A model generated the notes under the pieces. It saw only the letters and a program-made list of their open reading frames with translations, was not told where the DNA came from and searched no databases. The translations under genes and the position numbers were made by a program. From contig NZ_ML974136.1 of NCBI RefSeq assembly GCF_004143485.2, forward strand, positions 1 to 64,000: a stretch of 64,000 nt of DNA, given 5' to 3'. This document shows positions 1 through 7,895 of the stretch, in pieces. This DNA is from Halorussus amylolyticus. GTDB lineage: Archaea > Halobacteriota > Halobacteria > Halobacteriales > Haladaptataceae. How positions within the stretch are numbered: the stretch's first letter is position 1; each line of letters starts with the position of its first letter.

Positions 1-52
<52 letters not shown>

Positions 53-103
53 GGCCGTTCCGGGCGTGCGACTGACAGGGCTTCAAATCCAGTCCGACAG
101 GCC

Positions 104-161
104 TCTCCGACCGCAGTTTGTTCGCGCCGCTACGCAGCGCTCACAGTATTGCGGTCGGAGA
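104..161 (-). terminator. stem-loop just downstream of tRNA-Ser
   Basis: A perfect 12-bp inverted repeat (104-115 with 150-161) encloses a 34-nt loop. It begins three bases after the 3' end of the minus-strand tRNA gene, so it could end that transcript or take part in 3' trailer processing. The role is inferred from position only. Confidence 0.35.
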
Positions 162-163
162 AA

Positions 164-245
164 CGCCGGGACAGGGATTTGAACCCTGAACCCCGTAAGG
201 GGACACGCTTTCCAGGCGTGCGCTTTGCCATTCGGCCATCCCGGC
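164..245 (-). tRNA. tRNA-Ser (GGA anticodon)
   Basis: On the minus strand a 7-bp acceptor stem (GCCGGGA pairing with TCCCGGC), a D-arm, an anticodon loop CTGGAAA with anticodon GGA, a long class II variable arm (CCCC TTAC GGGG) and a T-arm with TTCAAAT can all be folded. The long variable arm and GGA anticodon identify a serine tRNA reading UCC/UCU. Position 164 is the discriminator G; no CCA is encoded. No intron is visible. Confidence 0.93.
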
Positions 246-272
246 CCGCGCGAAGATAGTCGCGTCCGGCGT

Positions 273-479
273 TTAAGTCCTTCCCTTCGACTCGAACAGC
301 ACGGAATCACCGACGTACGACAGGCCGGTCGCACCGACGGCGACCCCGACGGCGACCCCGGCCTTGACTCCGAGGTCGTACCGGTAGCCCGTCCAGAGTT
401 CGTACCCCTGCAGGAGGACCAGAAACGCGAGGACGCCGATGACGCCCCACAGAACGCTGGCCTTCACTCGCGGTCGCAC
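273..479 (-). CDS. small two-helix membrane protein, conserved haloarchaeal type
   Basis: This 68-residue protein has two hydrophobic helices, about residues 9-27 and 38-57, with a basic N-terminus and a short charged tail, so it should sit in the cytoplasmic membrane. It starts with GTG one base after the ridA stop codon, so it is almost certainly the third gene of an ilvA-ridA operon. I recognise no catalytic motif. A role with threonine deamination is suggested only by the operon. Confidence 0.65.
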   Translation of the reverse strand: MRPRVKASVLWGVIGVLAFLVLLQGYELWTGYRYDLGVKAGVAVGVAVGATGLSYVGDSVLFESKGRT

Positions 480-480
480 G

Positions 481-861
481 TCACTCGCTGGAGGCGATGG
501 CCTCGATTTCGACGCCGATGCCCTTCGGGAGGTTGCCGACCTCGAACGCGCTTCGGGCGGGCGGATTGTCCTGGAAGTACTCCTTGTAGGCGTCGTTCAT
601 CTCGTCGAAGTCGTCGATGTCGCCCATGAACACGGTGACCTTCAGCACGTCCTGCATCGTCAGGCCCTCCTCTTCGAGGATTGCCTTGATGTTTTCGAGG
701 CTCTGGCGGGTCTGGACCGCGATGGGTTCGTCGTCGAGCAGGTCGCCGTCCGGGGTCAGCGGAATCTGACCCGCGGTGAAGACGAGGTCGCCGTTCGTCG
801 TGCCCTGACTGTACGCCCCGACCGCGGAAGGGGCGTCCTGCGTGCTGATAATTCGCTTCAT
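481..861 (-). CDS. ridA: RidA family reactive enamine/imine deaminase
   Basis: At 126 residues it matches the usual size of the YjgF/YER057c/UK114 family. The N-terminal 'AVGAYSQG' and 'VFTAGQIPL' segments and the later 'VTVFMGDIDDF' segment are typical. RidA proteins are cytosolic trimers that hydrolyse 2-aminoacrylate and 2-aminocrotonate, which are released by PLP-dependent dehydratases, to 2-ketoacids plus ammonia. The gene lies 59 bases downstream of ilvA on the same strand, the enzyme that makes these intermediates. This is strong support for the assignment. Another RidA-like gene lies at 59724-60119. Confidence 0.92.
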   Translation of the reverse strand: MKRIISTQDAPSAVGAYSQGTTNGDLVFTAGQIPLTPDGDLLDDEPIAVQTRQSLENIKAILEEEGLTMQDVLKVTVFMGDIDDFDEMNDAYKEYFQDNPPARSAFEVGNLPKGIGVEIEAIASSE

Positions 862-920
862 ACCACGTTGCTTCGCGCCCTGTCACTTAAACCTACGCGA
901 GTACCGCCGTCGCTCTCGCG

Positions 921-2132
921 CTACGCCAGCACGTCCACGTCGAACCCCTCCTCGCGGAGCGCCGCCAGCAACGACTCGACGTGGTCGAGGCCGCGAGTCT
1001 CGATGTCCAACTCCACTTCGGCGGCGTTCATCGCGATGTCCTTCGAGGTGCGGTCGTGCTGGATGGCGTAGATGTTCGCGCGCTGGTCGGAGAGGACCGT
1101 GAGCAGGTCGTCGAGCGCGCCGGGTCGGTCCTTGAGGACGGTCCGAATCTTGACGTACCGCCCGGTCTCGACCAGTCCCCGCATCACGACCGTCGTGAGG
1201 GTGTTCATGTCGATGTTGCCGCCCGACAGCACCGGGACGATGACTTCGCCCTCGTCGTACTCGATGGCTCCCGACAGCAGGGCGGCGAGCGACACCCCGG
1301 CCGCGCCCTCCACGAGCGTCTTCGCGCGTTCGAGCAGGTGCGTGACCGCAATCGCAATCTCGGAGTCCGAGACCGTGACCACCTCGTCCACGCGCTCCTC
1401 GATGACTTCGAACGTCTGCTCGCCGACGCTCCGGGTCGCGATGCCGTCCGCGATGGTGTCCACCCGGTCGAGGGTGTGAACCGAGCCTTTCTGCAGCGAG
1501 GTGGCGACGCTGGAGGCTCCTTCGGCCTGCACGCCGACGATTCGTGCGTCGGGCTTCTGCTCCTTGATTGCGGTCGCGACGCCCGAAATCAGGCCGCCGC
1601 CGCCGATGGGGACGATGACGGTGTCGAGTTCGGGCAGGTCTTCGAGGATTTCGAGGCCGATGGTGCCCTGACCGGCCATCACCATCTCGTCGTCGAAGGC
1701 GTGGACGTAGGTTCGGCCCTCCTCGGCCTCGATTTCGTGGGCCTTCCTCGACGCCTCGTCGTAGTCCTCGCCGTGGAGGACCACGGTCGCGCCGTAGCTA
1801 CGGGTCGCCTGCACCTTCGAGATGGGGGCGTTCTCGGGCATCACGATTTTCGAATCGACGCCGCTTCGGGTAGCCGCCAGCGCGACTCCTTGGGCGTGGT
1901 TGCCCGCGCTGGCGGTCACGACTCCGGCGGCGCGTTCGTCTTCAGAGAGCGTCTCGATGCGGTTGGTCGCGCCCCGAATCTTGAACGACCCGGTGCGCTG
2001 GAACGTTTCGAGTTTGAGGTGGACCTCCGCGCCCGTCATGTCCGAGAAGGTGTGAGAGTAGTCGAGCGGCGTGCGCCGCGAGGTCTCGGACACCCGGACT
2101 CGGGCGTCGAGAACGTCCGCGAGTTCGAGCAT
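921..2132 (-). CDS. ilvA: threonine ammonia-lyase (threonine dehydratase) with ACT domain
   Basis: This PLP fold-type II enzyme converts threonine to 2-oxobutanoate plus ammonia, the first step toward isoleucine. The PLP lysine lies in 'TGSFKIRGA' (Lys51), the substrate-binding loop is 'SAGNHAQG' and the phosphate-binding loop is 'GGGG' near residues 177-180. A C-terminal ACT domain (about 327-402, starting 'KIRTVLKDRPGALDDLL') suggests amino-acid feedback, as in the 400-residue single-ACT class. ATG at 2132 is 25-30 bases from a TATA-like element, as in leaderless haloarchaeal mRNAs. It is the first gene of an operon with ridA and a small membrane protein. A catabolic role is possible. Confidence 0.93.
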   Translation of the reverse strand: MLELADVLDARVRVSETSRRTPLDYSHTFSDMTGAEVHLKLETFQRTGSFKIRGATNRIETLSEDERAAGVVTASAGNHAQGVALAATRSGVDSKIVMPENAPISKVQATRSYGATVVLHGEDYDEASRKAHEIEAEEGRTYVHAFDDEMVMAGQGTIGLEILEDLPELDTVIVPIGGGGLISGVATAIKEQKPDARIVGVQAEGASSVATSLQKGSVHTLDRVDTIADGIATRSVGEQTFEVIEERVDEVVTVSDSEIAIAVTHLLERAKTLVEGAAGVSLAALLSGAIEYDEGEVIVPVLSGGNIDMNTLTTVVMRGLVETGRYVKIRTVLKDRPGALDDLLTVLSDQRANIYAIQHDRTSKDIAMNAAEVELDIETRGLDHVESLLAALREEGFDVDVLA

Positions 2133-2156
2133 ACGAGACCTACGTCCTCACGCGTC

Positions 2157-2162
2157 TTTAAC
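2157..2162 (-). promoter_or_regulatory. TATA box for ilvA operon
   Basis: GTTAAAG on the minus strand lies about 27 bases before the ilvA ATG, the spacing expected for a leaderless haloarchaeal promoter. An AT-rich stretch with a second TATA-like run (TTATAAAG) lies a few bases further out. Confidence 0.45.
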
Positions 2163-2377
2163 ACTTTATAACAGTTCGGAGCGACCGATAGCCCTGCCGC
2201 TCTCAGTTGTGAGTACCAAAGGGGGGAATGTGGAACGTAGGCGCGAAGCGTGTGACGCGCAATTGGAGTATGTCACGCATGGGACTTAAATCCTCGGTGG
2301 GCGGAGCGAAAGTGAAATCGCACGACTGCGGCGGGAAAGGCCTCGCGTCAGACGGGCGGCACACACCGTGTCTGACG

Positions 2378-2803
2378 CTACCGTGATACGTCACCTCTCG
2401 GGTCGCACGTCCGAACGGTCACCCCGCGCTCCCGGACGACTCGCCGAACTCGCTCGGCGAACGACCCCGTTCCCGGCCACTCCGCGTCGGCACCGAGCGA
2501 GTCGGGGTCGCCGACGTACACCTCGACCTCGTCCGCGTTTTCGGCCCGGACTTTCGCGTCCTCGCGCGGCACCGAAACCCGGACGTACAGTCCCGAATCC
2601 ACGCCCTCGTAGGCGTCGAGCGCCGCCACGTCGGGCGTGCGAAGGATGCGTCCCGAGACCGACCCGCCGGGCGCGAGCGTCGGGTACTCGCCTTCGATGC
2701 GGTGGAGACCGTCGAGAATCGCGTCGTCGCCGAACTCGAACTCCGAGACGATTCGGGCGACCTGTGCGGGGTCGGTCAGCGTGCCGTAGACGAACGCGTC
2801 CAT
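2378..2803 (-). CDS. gamma-glutamylcyclotransferase-like (AIG2/GGCT) protein
   Basis: The 141-residue protein opens with 'DAFVYGTLTDP', the YGTL signature of the gamma-glutamylcyclotransferase/AIG2 fold, and continues with 'GSVSGRILRTP' and 'LDAYEGVDSGLYVR', the usual second and third blocks. The conserved catalytic Glu is probably in 'DAYEGV'. The family cleaves gamma-glutamyl compounds to 5-oxoproline, but archaeal members are uncharacterised and haloarchaea use gamma-glutamylcysteine as their main thiol, so the substrate is open. It stands alone. Its stop codon abuts a 9-bp inverted repeat (2345-2353 and 2370-2378). Confidence 0.8.
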   Translation of the reverse strand: MDAFVYGTLTDPAQVARIVSEFEFGDDAILDGLHRIEGEYPTLAPGGSVSGRILRTPDVAALDAYEGVDSGLYVRVSVPREDAKVRAENADEVEVYVGDPDSLGADAEWPGTGSFAERVRRVVRERGVTVRTCDPRGDVSR

Positions 2804-2936
2804 CGAGCGTCTTCTGCTCGCTCAGTCACTTCGTTCCTTCGCTCGTGAGTCTCCTCTCGGCTTCCGTCGCTCGGAAACGAGCAATCCCGTCGGATTTCCG
2901 TACACTCAAACCGCTTTGGCCCCTCGAACGAACCGA

Positions 2937-4316
2937 ATGGCCGACGGACTCCGCGCTCGCCTGTTCGCCATCTGGCGGCGCGTCCTCTCGCTTTCGTGGC
3001 CCGTGATGGCCGAGCAGGTCCTCCGGACGATGATGCGGACCACCGACATCATCGTGACCGGCCTGTTCTCGCCCGCCGCGGTCGCGGCCATCGGTCTCGC
3101 GGACCTCTACGCTCGGCTTCCGCTCCGAATCGGTCTCGGTCTCGGCGGCGGCGCAATCGCGCTGTCGAGTCAGGATACGGGGAGCGACGCCACCGCCAAC
3201 CGCGACGAGGCTATCACGCAGGCCATCGTCATCGGCGCGCTCTCGGGGATTCCGTTCATTCTGTTCGGCTTCTTCCTCGGCGAGACCGCGATTTCGATTC
3301 TCGGTGCGCCCGCCGAAGTCGCTCGAATGGGCGGCACCTACCTCGCGGTCATCTTCGCCACCGCGCCCGCGCGCCATGTCGCGCTCGTGGGCGCGCGGTC
3401 GTTGCAAGGGACGGGCGACACCCGAACGCCGATGTACATCAACGTCGTCTCGAACCTGCTCAACATCGGCGGGACGGTCGCGCTCGGTCTCGGAGTCGGT
3501 CCGTTTCCGCGCCTCCACATCGTCGGCGTCGGCATCGCCACCGCGTTCGGGAATCTGTTTACCGCGGTCGCGCTCCTCGCGGCCATCTACGGCGGATGGA
3601 CGAAGGCGTCGTTCGCCCGCCCGAAGGACACTATCATCGCGCGCCAACTCCTCACCGTGAGCGCGCCCCGAATCGCCGAGGGTCTGGCCGCCACGATAGC
3701 GGAGTTTCCCTTCAACTCCATCCTCCTCGCGTTCGGCACCGACGTGAACGCCGCCTACCAAATCGGACGCCGGATGTACCAACAGGTCACGGGGCCGCTC
3801 TCGCGCGGGTACAGCGTGGCCTCCAGCGTGGTCGTCGGGCAGGCGCTCGGGTCGGGCGACCCTGACCGCGCCCGGTTCGAAGGCTGGGCGACCGGCGCGC
3901 TCGCGGTCATCACGGTCGGCGGGGTCGGCCTCGCCCTCTTTTTCGGTGCGGACTGGTTCGTCGGCTTCTTCACCGACGACTCGGCGACCCTCGACTACGC
4001 CGCCGACTTCGCGCGAGTGTACGGTCTCTCCGCGCCGTTCCTCGCGCTGTTCGTCGTCCTCTCGGGCGCGCTTCAGGGCGGGAGCGACACCCGAACCCCG
4101 TTCGTCGCCCGGACCACGGGGATGTTCGGCTTTCTCGTCGGCTTCTCGTGGCTCGTCGGGGTCCACCTCGGCTACGGCGTGCCGGGCGTCTACGCCGGCA
4201 TCTTCTGCTACTACGTCTGGGCGCTGTTGGTGGTCGGCGCCGGATTCCGGTGGGGCGGATGGGCGGACCGGGCCGCGAAGATGATGGAAGAGCGCGGGAG
4301 CGTCGAGGAGGCGTAA
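2937..4316 (+). CDS. MATE family efflux transporter
   Basis: This ~459-residue protein has about 12 hydrophobic segments in two similar halves. The repeated motifs 'SLSWPVMAEQVLRTMMRTTDI', 'ARSLQGTGDTRTPMYINV' and, in the second half, 'SGALQGGSDTRTPFVART' are typical of the MatE fold. Members export drugs and other cationic compounds in exchange for Na+ or H+. I start at ATG 2937 rather than an in-frame TTG 21 bases upstream because it fits the family start better. The gene is monocistronic. Its substrate cannot be read from sequence. Confidence 0.9.
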   Translation: MADGLRARLFAIWRRVLSLSWPVMAEQVLRTMMRTTDIIVTGLFSPAAVAAIGLADLYARLPLRIGLGLGGGAIALSSQDTGSDATANRDEAITQAIVIGALSGIPFILFGFFLGETAISILGAPAEVARMGGTYLAVIFATAPARHVALVGARSLQGTGDTRTPMYINVVSNLLNIGGTVALGLGVGPFPRLHIVGVGIATAFGNLFTAVALLAAIYGGWTKASFARPKDTIIARQLLTVSAPRIAEGLAATIAEFPFNSILLAFGTDVNAAYQIGRRMYQQVTGPLSRGYSVASSVVVGQALGSGDPDRARFEGWATGALAVITVGGVGLALFFGADWFVGFFTDDSATLDYAADFARVYGLSAPFLALFVVLSGALQGGSDTRTPFVARTTGMFGFLVGFSWLVGVHLGYGVPGVYAGIFCYYVWALLVVGAGFRWGGWADRAAKMMEERGSVEEA

Positions 4317-4781
4317 AACCACTCACTGATTCCGGTCTCTCTGGAGTACCGGGGTCGCTTTCCCTTCACATGAATCGCGTCAGGATTCGGATGGCGTACC
4401 AACTCGCTCGTGCGAGATTGAGAACGACTTCCGAAGCCTTCGTGAGCCATGTGGGTACTCGCTTTGGAACTCTCTTCTTCATTCGGACCGCCGAGGTCAT
4501 CAGTTGGTGTAGTGGGACAACCCCGGCAGTAAGTAGTCAATATCGACTACAGATAAAATTTCGCAAATTCAGACCGGTTCTGACCGTCTCGACTCCCGAC
4601 AGAACCAAGGATTTATCAGAGTAGGCGATATAGTCGCATCTGTAGTTGGTGTAGTGGGGCACTGGCTCCCCAAAAGCCAGCGGAACTCTCTTCCGAAGTG
4701 ACGAATATTACCCACGAGACTACCAGTGGCCGGTCTATCGAAACTGCTGGGAAGAACTGAGGCTGGAAAATCGTCGCGATT
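4317..4781. other. 465-bp AT-richer intergenic region with a repeated 15-mer
   Basis: No convincing gene was found. The region is richer in A/T than its neighbours. A 15-base word AGTTGGTGTAGTGGG occurs at 4502-4516 and again at 4644-4658 in the same orientation, and GGAACTCTCTTC occurs at 4466-4477 and 4682-4693. A 6-bp stem-loop sits at 4533-4550. After the second 15-mer, CTGGCT/AGCCAG (4661-4680) can form a 7-nt loop hairpin. The 15-mer resembles a tRNA D-arm, but no complete tRNA can be folded. It may be the remains of a small mobile or RNA element. Confidence 0.4.
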
Positions 4782-5918
4782 CTACCGCTCGCCAATCGGC
4801 ACGAACTCCTGATTCTTCGGACCGATGTACTTCGCACGGGGCCGAATCAGCCGATTGTCGTCGTACTGCTCCAAGACGTGGCCGACCCATCCGCCGGACC
4901 GACTCATCGCGAAGATGGGGGTGTAGAGGTCGATGGGGATGCCCATCTGGTAGTACGTCGAGGCCGAGTAGAAGTCCACGTTGGGCGCGAGGCCCTTCTC
5001 CGACTTGACGTACTCCTCGATGGCGACCGACATCTCGTACCACTTCGTGTCGCCCGCGGCCTCGCCGAGTTCCTCGCTCTTCGCCCCGAGAATCTTCGCA
5101 CGGGGGTCCTTGACGTTGTAGACTCGGTGGCCGAATCCGGCGACTCGACGGCCCTCGTCGAGGGCGGTCTCGACCCACTCGGTCGGCTCCATGTCGCTGT
5201 CGTCTATCTCCTTGAGCATCCGCATCACGTTGGCGTTCGCGCCGCCGTGGAGCGACCCGGCGAGCGTGCCGACGGCGCTCGTGACCGCGCTGTAGATGTC
5301 CGAGAGCGTCGAGGACGTGACCATCGAGGAGAACGTCGATGCGTTCAGGCCGTGGTCGGCGTGGAGCACCAGCGCCATGTCGAACGTCTCGGCCAGCACG
5401 TCGTCGGGTTCCTCGTCGTTGAGCATATAGAGGAAGTTCTCGGCGTGGGTGAGGTCCTCGCGGGGTTCGACCGGGTCGTTGCCGTTCCGGATGCGCTTGA
5501 ACGCCGCCACCGCCGTCGGCATCTTCGCGGTGATGCGTCGTCCCTTCCGGAGATTTGCCTCGCGGTCGGTGGGGTCTGCGTCGGCGTCGGGGTCGCTGGC
5601 CGACAGCATCGAGGTGGCGGTTCGGACCGCCGCCATCGGCTCCTCGTCGGCCTCCGCGAGTCGGCGCACGGTCGCGAGCGTCGCGTCGTCGAGGTCGCGC
5701 TCGCTCGACATCGCGTCGGCGAACGTCGCGAGTTCGTCCTCGTCGGGGAGATTGCCGTGCCAGAGCAGGTACAGCACCTCCTCGTAACTCGCGTCTCTGG
5801 CGAGGTCCTCGATGTCGTACCCTCGATAGACCAGTCGCCCTTCGTCGCCGTCGATGTAGCTCAGACCCGACTCAGCGACGACGACGCCCTCTAACCCTTT
5901 CTTGACCTCGTCTGACAT
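4782..5918 (-). CDS. citZ: citrate synthase
   Basis: The 378-residue protein is the length of the short archaeal/Gram-positive citrate synthases. It condenses oxaloacetate and acetyl-CoA in the cytosol as the first step of the TCA cycle. Catalytic residues are visible: His in 'HADHG' (about 186), the active His in 'GFGHRVYN' (264) and Asp in 'NVDFYS' (315). 'YRGYDIEDLA' is the N-terminal signature. 2-Methylcitrate synthases are close relatives, but no other propionate genes are nearby. The promoter region carries an 8-bp inverted repeat (5923-5954) that may be a regulator site. Confidence 0.94.
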   Translation of the reverse strand: MSDEVKKGLEGVVVAESGLSYIDGDEGRLVYRGYDIEDLARDASYEEVLYLLWHGNLPDEDELATFADAMSSERDLDDATLATVRRLAEADEEPMAAVRTATSMLSASDPDADADPTDREANLRKGRRITAKMPTAVAAFKRIRNGNDPVEPREDLTHAENFLYMLNDEEPDDVLAETFDMALVLHADHGLNASTFSSMVTSSTLSDIYSAVTSAVGTLAGSLHGGANANVMRMLKEIDDSDMEPTEWVETALDEGRRVAGFGHRVYNVKDPRAKILGAKSEELGEAAGDTKWYEMSVAIEEYVKSEKGLAPNVDFYSASTYYQMGIPIDLYTPIFAMSRSGGWVGHVLEQYDDNRLIRPRAKYIGPKNQEFVPIGER

Positions 5919-5922
5919 ACTC

Positions 5923-5954
5923 TAATCCTTCTCGGTATGTCGGGAAAAGGATTA
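5923..5954 (-). promoter_or_regulatory. inverted repeat in the citrate synthase promoter
   Basis: TAATCCTT (5923-5930) and AAGGATTA (5947-5954) form a perfect 8-bp inverted repeat with a 16-base spacer. It lies 5 to 36 bases upstream of the citZ ATG, over the place where the TATA/BRE should be. That position suits a repressor or activator site; this is inference. Confidence 0.35.
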
Positions 5955-5998
5955 TCTTTCGTTTCTATTTTCTAACGTCCCGCTCGCCGCCGCGAACG

Positions 5999-6005
5999 TT
6001 TTTAT
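5999..6005 (+). promoter_or_regulatory. TATA box for the PhoU/RCK_C gene
   Basis: The run TTTTTAT ends about 24 bases before ATG 6029, the haloarchaeal TATA-to-leaderless-start distance. Confidence 0.5.
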
Positions 6006-6028
6006 CGAATCGCGTACAACGTCAGGAC

Positions 6029-7297
6029 ATGGACCCGACGGGGGGCGACGTCGAGTACGAACCGGTCAGCGTCAAGGCGGTGTTGGCCGAGATGAAAGAC
6101 ACCGCGGAACTGCTCATCGACCTCTCGTTCTCGGCGGTCCTCCACGGGAGCGACGACGTGGCCCGCGAGGTGCTCGACCTCGAAGCCCGGATGGACGTGC
6201 TTCAGCTTCAGGCCCGGATGAGCCTCCTGATGGCGGCCCGAAGCCCCGAGGACGCCGAACAGCTCGCTCCCGTCCTCGGCGTGGTGGGCGCGGCCGAGAA
6301 GATTAGCGACGCCGCTGGCGACATCGCGAAGGTGATTCTGGAGGACATCGGCCTCCCCGACGCCATGCGGGCGGCGCTCCCCGAAGCGGTCGAGACGCTT
6401 GTCCGTGCGGAACTCGCGGCCGACTCCCCGCTCGCGGGCCGGACGCTGGCCGACCTGAATCTGGAGACCGACACCGGTGTCCGGGTCATCGCTATCCGCC
6501 GCGGGAGCGACTGGATTACGAACCCCGACCGCGACACGCGCCTCGAAGCGGGCGACACGACGCTCCTGCGCGGCGTCGAGGAGGGCGTCGCCGACGTGTA
6601 CGAGCGCGCGACCGGCCACGCCTACGAACCGCCCGACCCGGTCGAACCAGATATCGAGGACCTCGAACGCGCCGTTGACTCCATCGTGCTGATGAAGAAC
6701 ATGAGCGAACTCGGCGTCGATTTGGCGTACGGGAGCGTCCTCTTCGACAGCGAGGACGTGGCCGAGGAGGTGGTCGAACTCGAAGCCGAGGTGGACGCGC
6801 TCCAGTCGCGATTCGAGGCGTGGACGCTCCGGGCGGCGGCCCGGGTCGAGGACCCCGTCTCGCTCCGCGGACTGGTCCACCTCGCGAACGCCACCGAGGT
6901 CATCAGCGACGCCGCGGTCGAAATCAGCGAGGGCGTCCTCCGCGGTCTCGGCACTCACCCCGTGGTCGAACAGGCAGTCAGGGAGAGCGACGAGGTCATC
7001 GTCCGCCGAACCGTCGTGCCCGGAAGCGAGTTCGACGGCGTGACCCTCGGCGACCGGCAAGTCAAAACCGAGACCGGAATGCGAGTCATCGCGGTCCGGC
7101 GGCCGGAAGATGGTGAGCGGAGCGAGCGCGAGTCCCGCCGGACGGGGTCCGACGGCGAGTGGATTATCCAACCCGGCCCGACCACGGAACTCCGGGGCGG
7201 CGACGTGTTCCTCGCGAAGGGAACCCGGTCCGGGGCGAAGCGACTCGCCGAACTCACGGGTGGCGATTCGGACGGGTGGGACGACTCGGACGAATGA
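6029..7297 (+). CDS. duplicated PhoU-like plus RCK_C (TrkA-C) protein, K+ transport regulator
   Basis: The 422-residue protein is made of two similar halves, each with a PhoU-like helical block (about 14-110 and 212-310) and an RCK_C/TrkA-C domain (about 125-200 and 325-410). Conserved pairs include 'SVLFDSEDVAEEV' against 'AVLHGSDDVAREV', and 'TGVRVIAIRRGSDWITNP' against 'TGMRVIAVRR' followed by 'WIIQP'. RCK_C domains bind nucleotides or cyclic di-AMP and gate K+ channels or transporters. No transmembrane helix or full RCK_N domain is present, so this should be a soluble regulator, even though such proteins are often labelled potassium channel family. A charged insert (about 362-371) interrupts the second RCK_C. 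Confidence 0.8.
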   Translation: MDPTGGDVEYEPVSVKAVLAEMKDTAELLIDLSFSAVLHGSDDVAREVLDLEARMDVLQLQARMSLLMAARSPEDAEQLAPVLGVVGAAEKISDAAGDIAKVILEDIGLPDAMRAALPEAVETLVRAELAADSPLAGRTLADLNLETDTGVRVIAIRRGSDWITNPDRDTRLEAGDTTLLRGVEEGVADVYERATGHAYEPPDPVEPDIEDLERAVDSIVLMKNMSELGVDLAYGSVLFDSEDVAEEVVELEAEVDALQSRFEAWTLRAAARVEDPVSLRGLVHLANATEVISDAAVEISEGVLRGLGTHPVVEQAVRESDEVIVRRTVVPGSEFDGVTLGDRQVKTETGMRVIAVRRPEDGERSERESRRTGSDGEWIIQPGPTTELRGGDVFLAKGTRSGAKRLAELTGGDSDGWDDSDE

Positions 7298-7328
7298 CTT
7301 CCCGACCGGAGACTCGACTCTCGGGAAC

Positions 7329-7589
7329 TCAGTCGAGTTCCTGGGCGAGTCGGTACGCCGAAAACAGGGTCAGCACGGTCGTCGCCAGCGCACCGAGCGC
7401 GGTGGCGAGGACGAACGCCAGCCCCAGATAGTAGGGTATCGGTCGGTTCGCGCCCGGCAGGAACACGAAGAACGCCAGCACGCCCGCGGTAACGAGCAGG
7501 GCGAACGCGAAGCCGACGATTGCGTTCCGGCGGACGTTCAGCGCCGCGACGAAGTTCGCCCGCGGGCGCTCGGGGACGCTTTCGGACAC
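7329..7589 (-). CDS. small two-helix membrane protein, haloarchaeal
   Basis: The ~86-residue protein has a soluble N-terminal segment with 'NVRRNAIVGFAF' followed by two hydrophobic helices (about 24-45 and 54-78). I chose GTG at 7589 because a TATA-like ATAAAA lies 23-28 bases upstream, which fits leaderless transcription; longer in-frame starts would place the TATA inside the gene. Proteins of this shape recur as unnamed families in haloarchaea. Function unknown. Confidence 0.65.
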   Translation of the reverse strand: MSESVPERPRANFVAALNVRRNAIVGFAFALLVTAGVLAFFVFLPGANRPIPYYLGLAFVLATALGALATTVLTLFSAYRLAQELD

Positions 7590-7611
7590 GTCCGGAGGTT
7601 CGGAGCGGCGG

Positions 7612-7617
7612 ATAAAA
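7612..7617 (-). promoter_or_regulatory. TATA box for the 7329-7589 gene
   Basis: TTTTATCC read on the minus strand sits about 25 bases before the GTG at 7589. It decides the start codon of that gene. Confidence 0.5.
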
Positions 7618-7703
7618 GGCGCGTCGGTTCGGCGCATCCGTGAGGTCGAGTGTCGGAAGTGTTGTTCGGTGTATCGCGCGAATGCTACCGAATTGGACAG
7701 GTG

Positions 7704-7829
7704 GCTAGCTACTCCTTGAGCCAATGAGGACCGCACCGCACCTCGGACCTCCCCAGCCTCCTGCGTTACTCACTCCGCTTCGCTCCGTTGCGTTACTCGT
7801 CCCTCGCGCGCGTTGCTCGCGCGCGCCGA
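7704..7829. repeat. dispersed intergenic repeat, copy 1
   Basis: This segment and 17420-17546 share GCTAGCTACTCC, then GACCGCACC, CCTCCCCAGCCTCCT and CTCGTCCCTCGC in the same order, followed by a hairpin and GCGCGCCGA. In copy 1 the hairpin is CGCGCGCG around a 5-nt loop (7804-7824). Both copies lie just past the 3' end of a minus-strand gene (here the MFS transporter), so they may act as 3' ends or be small non-coding mobile repeats. A tandem 17-19 bp repeat follows at 7842-7877. The remaining bases of the 306-bp gap (7590-7895) hold nothing else I recognise. Confidence 0.55.
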
Positions 7830-7895
7830 ATCGAAAAGTGTGAGACGGCAGACGCACGACGAGACGGCAGACGCACGTCGGCCTGTCAAACGGTC

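Noticed and set aside
4644-4700. Possible tRNA-Trp-like gene with a CTGGCT/AGCCAG anticodon arm
   Set aside because: The loop lacks the usual U33, and no T-arm or acceptor stem follows, so it is not a functional tRNA.
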